NCBI GenBank assembly: GCA_023381535.1
Contig: JAMCSN010000356.1
Span: forward strand, 1-8,247
DNA length: 8,247 bases
Reading direction: 5' to 3'
Source of the DNA: Bacteroidota bacterium
Lineage (GTDB): Bacteria; Bacteroidota; Ignavibacteria; Ignavibacteriales; Melioribacteraceae
Every line of letters starts with the position of its first letter. Positions within the stretch are counted from its first letter, which is position 1. Under the pieces are notes generated by a model. It was not told the DNA's origin and did not search any database. It saw only the letters and a program-made list of their open reading frames with translations. The translations under genes and the position numbers were made by a program. Of this stretch, positions 4,719 to 8,247 are shown piece by piece.

Positions 4719-7676
4719 ATGAATTACAAAGTATTTAAAAGAAGTATTGCGTTATTGATATTCATCGCGACCGGAATAGTTTACTATCTAACCGTTCAAC
4801 CCTCGGTTTCTTTTTGGGATTGCGGCGAATATTTGGCAACGGCGTATAACTTACAAATTCCTCATCCGCCCGGAGCGCCGCTGTTTCTGCTTCTGGCAAG
4901 ATTTTTCTCAATGCTTCCCATCGCTACGAATATTGCGTTTAGAATGAATCTTATTTCAGTTTTAACGAGCGCCGTTTCCGCCTCGATGCTTTATTTCATA
5001 ATTATCAAAGTGATTGAAAATTACAGAGGCAAGGATTACAAATCCTTCGCAGACGCGGCATTGATTTACGTTATTGCTGCAATTGGCGCGTTGACAAATG
5101 CATTTGCTTATATCTCGTGGTGGAACGCCGTTGAAACGGAAGTTTATGCGACCAATACTTTTGTGTTCGCCGCGATTATGTACATAATGTTAATCTGGAA
5201 TGAGCGCGCGGATGAAGTTGATAATGAAAAATTTATTTTGCTGCTTGCTTACCTTGTGGGGCTATCCACAAGTCTAAGATTGATGGGTGCGCTTACCACG
5301 CTTTCGATCATAATGCTCATCATGTTCAGAAAATATATTACTGATGAAAAAGAGTTAAAGAAAACAATCTACTATTTTCTGGTGAACGTCGGTATAGTTT
5401 TACTTTTGGCAATCGTGCTGTGGGCTAGCCAAACTGCCACTCAACCTCCGATGCCGGAAGAATATCAAGCATTTGATGTGAAGTTTGCGGCGATAATATT
5501 TTTTGCCACCGTAGTCTTTATCGGTGCTTTTTGGAAAAAACTGGTGCATAAAAATTCCATCTACTATGTGCTGCTCGCCGGAGGAATTTTGCTTGTTGTT
5601 ATTTATCCCGGACTGGTAAGATATCTGCCCGATTTAATCGGAATGATTTCCGGTTCGAGCAACAATCTTGCGTTGATAACCATGATCGTAATTTTTGCAG
5701 TGCTGGGTTATTTGATTTATTTCACTAAGAAAAAGAATAAGCCGACTCTCAATCTTGTAGCAAAGTCTTTTCTATTTATACTTTTAGGATTTACCTCTTA
5801 TGTAGTAATAATAGTCCGTGCTGAGCTTAATCCGCCGATCAACGAAAATGCGCCGTCGAATTTTAGTTCGCTTGTAACTTATCTTAACCGCGAACAGTAC
5901 GGCGAATGGCCGAGTTTCCAAAGAAGATACACAACTGAATCACATCAGCAGGGAGTCTTCACCAATTATTCCAGCGATCTGGATTTCTTGTGGAACTACC
6001 AGATGAACCACATGATGACGAGATACATACTTTGGAATTTTGCCGGTAGAGAATCATGGGATCAGGATTCGGGACCAAACGTTTGGCCGTTTAACGGCGT
6101 AGCAAATCTATTCGGAAAATTATTCGGATTGAAATTTAGCGGCGACGCATCAAAATCTTATTTTGGAATTCCGTTCTTGATAGGGTTGCTCGGAATTTAT
6201 TTCCACTTCAGAAAAGATTGGAAGATGGCGGCGATCTTCATGGTCTTATTCTTTCTCATCACTTATGCAACGGCATATTACCAGAACCAGCAGGAGCCGC
6301 AGCCGAGGGAGAGAATTAAATTTTACGGAACCATGTGTTTTATGTTCAGCATCTGGATAGCCGTAGGGCTTCATAATTTGATTGAACTTATCAAACAAAA
6401 GTATTCGAAGTTTCAGATTGTAAAATATTCGCCAGGCGTAGTTCTTGTGCTCGCATTTGTTTTTCTGCCGATGAGATTGTTCCAATCGAACTACCGTGAA
6501 CAAGATAGATCGAAAGATTGGCTGCCGTGGGATTTTGCTTACAACATGTTACAAAGCTGCGAGCCGAATGCAGTTCTTTTCACGAATGGTGATAACGATA
6601 CATTTCCGCTTTGGTACCTTCAGGAAGTTGAAGGAGTGCGGCAGGATGTTAGAGTTGCAAATTTAAGTTTGATAAACACTCCGTGGTATATCCGCCAGCT
6701 TAAGTATGAATCACCTCACGGCGCAAGAAAAGTCGATATGAATTTGAGCGATCAAGAGATTGATGACATTCGTCCGGTTAGATGGGAAACAAAAACAATT
6801 GATTTGCCTGTTCCGGCAGAACTAGATAGTTCTCTTGAGGTTAGAAAGAAGTTGGCATTACAGGATACAACCGTAACATGGCAGGATAAAGTAGAGTTCA
6901 AAGTTGAGCCGACTCTAAACTTTGGCGATGTTACGGCAGTCCGTGCCCAGGATATTGCGGTTCTCTCAATCATCGAAGCAAACAACTGGAAACGCCCAAT
7001 CTACTTTGCAACAACATGCAGCAACGACAGCAAAATAGGTTTGGACGATTATCTGCAGCTCGACGGACTTGCCTACCAACTTGTCCCTTACAAGAACAGA
7101 GGCAACATTGAAATGATGGACGAAGGCAGAATGTGGAAAAACTTGATGGAAGAAAATCCGTCATACAGCAAAAGTTTTCAGCCTGGATTCAAATTTAGAG
7201 GTATGAACGACAAGAGCATTTATTACGACGACAATCATGAAAGGATGATTCAGAATTATCGCGGTTTGTATTTACGACTTGCAATGCATTTCACCGGTCA
7301 TAAAGAAAACGCTAAGGCGATTCAAGTTTTGGATTTTATGCAAAAAAAAATTCCGCTTGATTATGCTAAGGCAGACTACAGGATACTTTTCGATATCTCT
7401 AATATTTATTATGCGGCACACCGGATGGATAGATACAAAGAACTTGCTTCGTATGTTGAAAAAAGCGCGCTCCAACGTATTAGTACAAATCCGAGAGAGA
7501 TAACATCTTACTATAATCCATACACCTTGCTTCTTCAGGTTTATGAAAATCTTGAAGAATATGGCAAAGCAATAGACATTTTGAACAAGCTGAAGGTTTT
7601 CTATCCAAACGATCCAACTATTGAACAGTTATTAAGTAAATATCAAAGTTTAATGAAGGCGCCGGTTAAACCTTAA
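4719..7676 (+). CDS. DUF2723 (TMEM260-like, GT-C fold) membrane glycosyltransferase with TPR-like C-terminus
   Basis: A 985-residue integral membrane protein. Residues 1 to about 600 hold a series of hydrophobic helices. The first periplasmic loop carries 'SFWDCGEYLATAYNLQIPHPPGAPLF' (about 31-56, marker residues D34, E37, H49, G52), the hallmark of DUF2723. An Asp in this first loop is the expected catalytic site of GT-C enzymes. A soluble part follows, with 'LFTNGDNDTFPLWYLQ' near residues 620-636. The end (about 850-980) is helical and TPR-like, ending in 'YGKAIDILNKLKVFYPNDP'. Human TMEM260, which shares DUF2723, is a protein O-mannosyltransferase, and CAZy places the group in GT117. A lipid-linked sugar donor and an envelope protein acceptor are therefore plausible, but neither is shown here. 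The start is fixed by an in-frame TAG directly before the ATG (4716-4718). There is no strong ribosome site. The gene stands alone, followed by a terminator. Confidence 0.88.
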   Translation: MNYKVFKRSIALLIFIATGIVYYLTVQPSVSFWDCGEYLATAYNLQIPHPPGAPLFLLLARFFSMLPIATNIAFRMNLISVLTSAVSASMLYFIIIKVIENYRGKDYKSFADAALIYVIAAIGALTNAFAYISWWNAVETEVYATNTFVFAAIMYIMLIWNERADEVDNEKFILLLAYLVGLSTSLRLMGALTTLSIIMLIMFRKYITDEKELKKTIYYFLVNVGIVLLLAIVLWASQTATQPPMPEEYQAFDVKFAAIIFFATVVFIGAFWKKLVHKNSIYYVLLAGGILLVVIYPGLVRYLPDLIGMISGSSNNLALITMIVIFAVLGYLIYFTKKKNKPTLNLVAKSFLFILLGFTSYVVIIVRAELNPPINENAPSNFSSLVTYLNREQYGEWPSFQRRYTTESHQQGVFTNYSSDLDFLWNYQMNHMMTRYILWNFAGRESWDQDSGPNVWPFNGVANLFGKLFGLKFSGDASKSYFGIPFLIGLLGIYFHFRKDWKMAAIFMVLFFLITYATAYYQNQQEPQPRERIKFYGTMCFMFSIWIAVGLHNLIELIKQKYSKFQIVKYSPGVVLVLAFVFLPMRLFQSNYREQDRSKDWLPWDFAYNMLQSCEPNAVLFTNGDNDTFPLWYLQEVEGVRQDVRVANLSLINTPWYIRQLKYESPHGARKVDMNLSDQEIDDIRPVRWETKTIDLPVPAELDSSLEVRKKLALQDTTVTWQDKVEFKVEPTLNFGDVTAVRAQDIAVLSIIEANNWKRPIYFATTCSNDSKIGLDDYLQLDGLAYQLVPYKNRGNIEMMDEGRMWKNLMEENPSYSKSFQPGFKFRGMNDKSIYYDDNHERMIQNYRGLYLRLAMHFTGHKENAKAIQVLDFMQKKIPLDYAKADYRILFDISNIYYAAHRMDRYKELASYVEKSALQRISTNPREITSYYNPYTLLLQVYENLEEYGKAIDILNKLKVFYPNDPTIEQLLSKYQSLMKAPVKP

Positions 7677-7722
7677 AAAAACTTGAGAGGCATTAATCTT
7701 TTAGCTGTTTATGTTGTCTAAG

Positions 7723-7749
7723 GCGCGGGTGAAAGCCCGCGCGTTTTTT
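7723..7749 (+). terminator. Strong intrinsic terminator after the DUF2723 gene
   Basis: GCGCGGG (7723-7729) and CCCGCGC (7736-7742) form a 7-bp all-GC stem. A T-G wobble closes a GAAA tetraloop at 7731-7734. One G and then six T's follow (7744-7749). It lies 46 bases after the DUF2723 stop and stands out from the AT-rich surroundings. It separates this gene from the efflux gene downstream. Confidence 0.9.
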
Positions 7750-7936
7750 ATAACAATATGAATTGAAACTTTATTGAGCGTGCTGGTTGTTAAAGCATTG
7801 TGTCTATCGTCTATTAATGTGATCAATTGATTAAAAGTTATTGAATGAGAATATATTTACCACAAGTATTGATTTGCAGACCTCAACGTCTATCTATTCC
7901 AACTTTATTTCAAAACATTTTTTGTTTTTAAAGGCA

Positions 7937-7940
7937 AGGA
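7937..7940 (+). promoter_or_regulatory. Ribosome binding site of the membrane fusion protein gene
   Basis: AGGA (within CAAGGA) ends 6 bases before the ATG at 7947. It is the best Shine-Dalgarno match in the window and supports this start. The rest of 7750-7936 is AT-rich and holds no gene. A 10-bp palindrome ATCAATTGAT sits at 7822-7831 and could be a regulator site, with nothing further to support it. Confidence 0.55.
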
Positions 7941-7946
7941 CTTAAG

Positions 7947-8247
7947 ATGCATCTTTCCAAGAAATCATATTACATTCTAAGCGCTGTTGTACTGTTTCTT
8001 GTGCTAATATTTATTTTGAGAATCGTTTCGTCAAAATCTGCCATGCGACCAAGTCTGAGACCTCTAGTTGTTGTTGGAATGGTAACCAACGGAGACGCGG
8101 TAAGAACCGAAACTTTGACGGGTGATATATTGCCGATTCAGCAGGCAAGCATTTTTTCTAAAGTGAACGGTAACATTGAAAAAATCTTTGTTGATATAGG
8201 CGACCGTGTAAATCAGAATCAATTGTTAGCGCTAATTGATACAACTA
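7947..8247 (+). CDS. RND-type efflux membrane fusion protein (HlyD/AcrA family), 3' end outside the window
   Basis: The frame is open from ATG 7947 to the window end (100 residues seen; no stop reached). It starts MHLSKKSYY, followed by a hydrophobic segment at about residues 9-25 (a membrane anchor or uncleaved signal), then a short linker. From about residue 55 comes the start of an adaptor fold: 'TETLTGDILPIQQASIFSKV', then 'GNIEKIFVDIGDRVNQNQLL' and 'ALIDTT'. The last two blocks are the first half of the biotinyl/lipoyl-like domain of periplasmic adaptor proteins, in the usual form G-x-I-x-x-I-x-V-x-x-G-D-x-V-x-x-G/N-Q-x-L. In family members this protein links an inner-membrane pump to an outer-membrane channel. 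The pump and channel genes probably follow downstream, outside the window. Substrate cannot be predicted. The AGGA site upstream supports the start. Confidence 0.88.
   Translation, partial: MHLSKKSYYILSAVVLFLVLIFILRIVSSKSAMRPSLRPLVVVGMVTNGDAVRTETLTGDILPIQQASIFSKVNGNIEKIFVDIGDRVNQNQLLALIDTT

Noticed and set aside
7822..7831. Palindrome ATCAATTGAT as an FNR/CRP-type site
   Set aside because: FNR sites have TTGAT and ATCAA half-sites in the opposite order with a four-base spacer; this palindrome is short and AT-rich.

Overview
The window looks like a chromosomal piece of a free-living, AT-rich Gram-negative bacterium, most likely from the Bacteroidota/Ignavibacteriota side of the tree. This is an inference. 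It rests on a very long DUF2723 (TMEM260-like) membrane glycosyltransferase typical of that group, on weak or absent Shine-Dalgarno sites at several starts, and on an RND-type membrane fusion protein, which implies an outer membrane. No rRNA, tRNA or CRISPR array is visible.

Layout. (1) 1-915 is the 3' part of a family 1 extracellular solute-binding protein. Three bases later comes a small membrane-anchored protein (919-1215) that looks like the N-terminus of a periplasm-facing sensor or signalling protein. (2) This second gene is cut by a complete IS4-family insertion sequence (about 1173-2645) with perfect 19-bp inverted repeats and one intact transposase on the minus strand (YREK signature, all DDE residues present). 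(3) Right of the IS, after a gap of only 85 bases, lies a complete [NiFe]-hydrogenase maturation protease gene (2732-3208). It converges, with a 7-bp gap, on a minus-strand MgtC/SapB-DUF4010 membrane protein gene (3216-4457). (4) A 261-bp divergent intergenic region (4458-4718) holds a short palindrome and AT-rich promoter-like sequence. It is followed by the 985-residue DUF2723 protein (4719-7676), which ends at a strong GC-rich intrinsic terminator. (5) After about 200 bp without a gene, the start of an RND efflux membrane fusion (periplasmic adaptor) protein begins at 7947 and runs off the window.

How the parts relate. The first two genes were probably one operon for sensing or uptake of a small solute. 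The IS ended that operon. The missing 3' half of the sensor gene is not found on the other side of the IS, and no target-site duplication is visible, so the IS junction looks like a rearrangement or deletion endpoint rather than a simple fresh insertion. The hydrogenase protease stands without any hydrogenase gene in view and may have been separated from its operon by the same event. The rest is ordinary membrane and envelope biology. I did not find a clear new multi-gene system. The most informative spots are the IS junction, the orphaned protease, the putative SBP-linked sensor and the DUF2723 glycosyltransferase.
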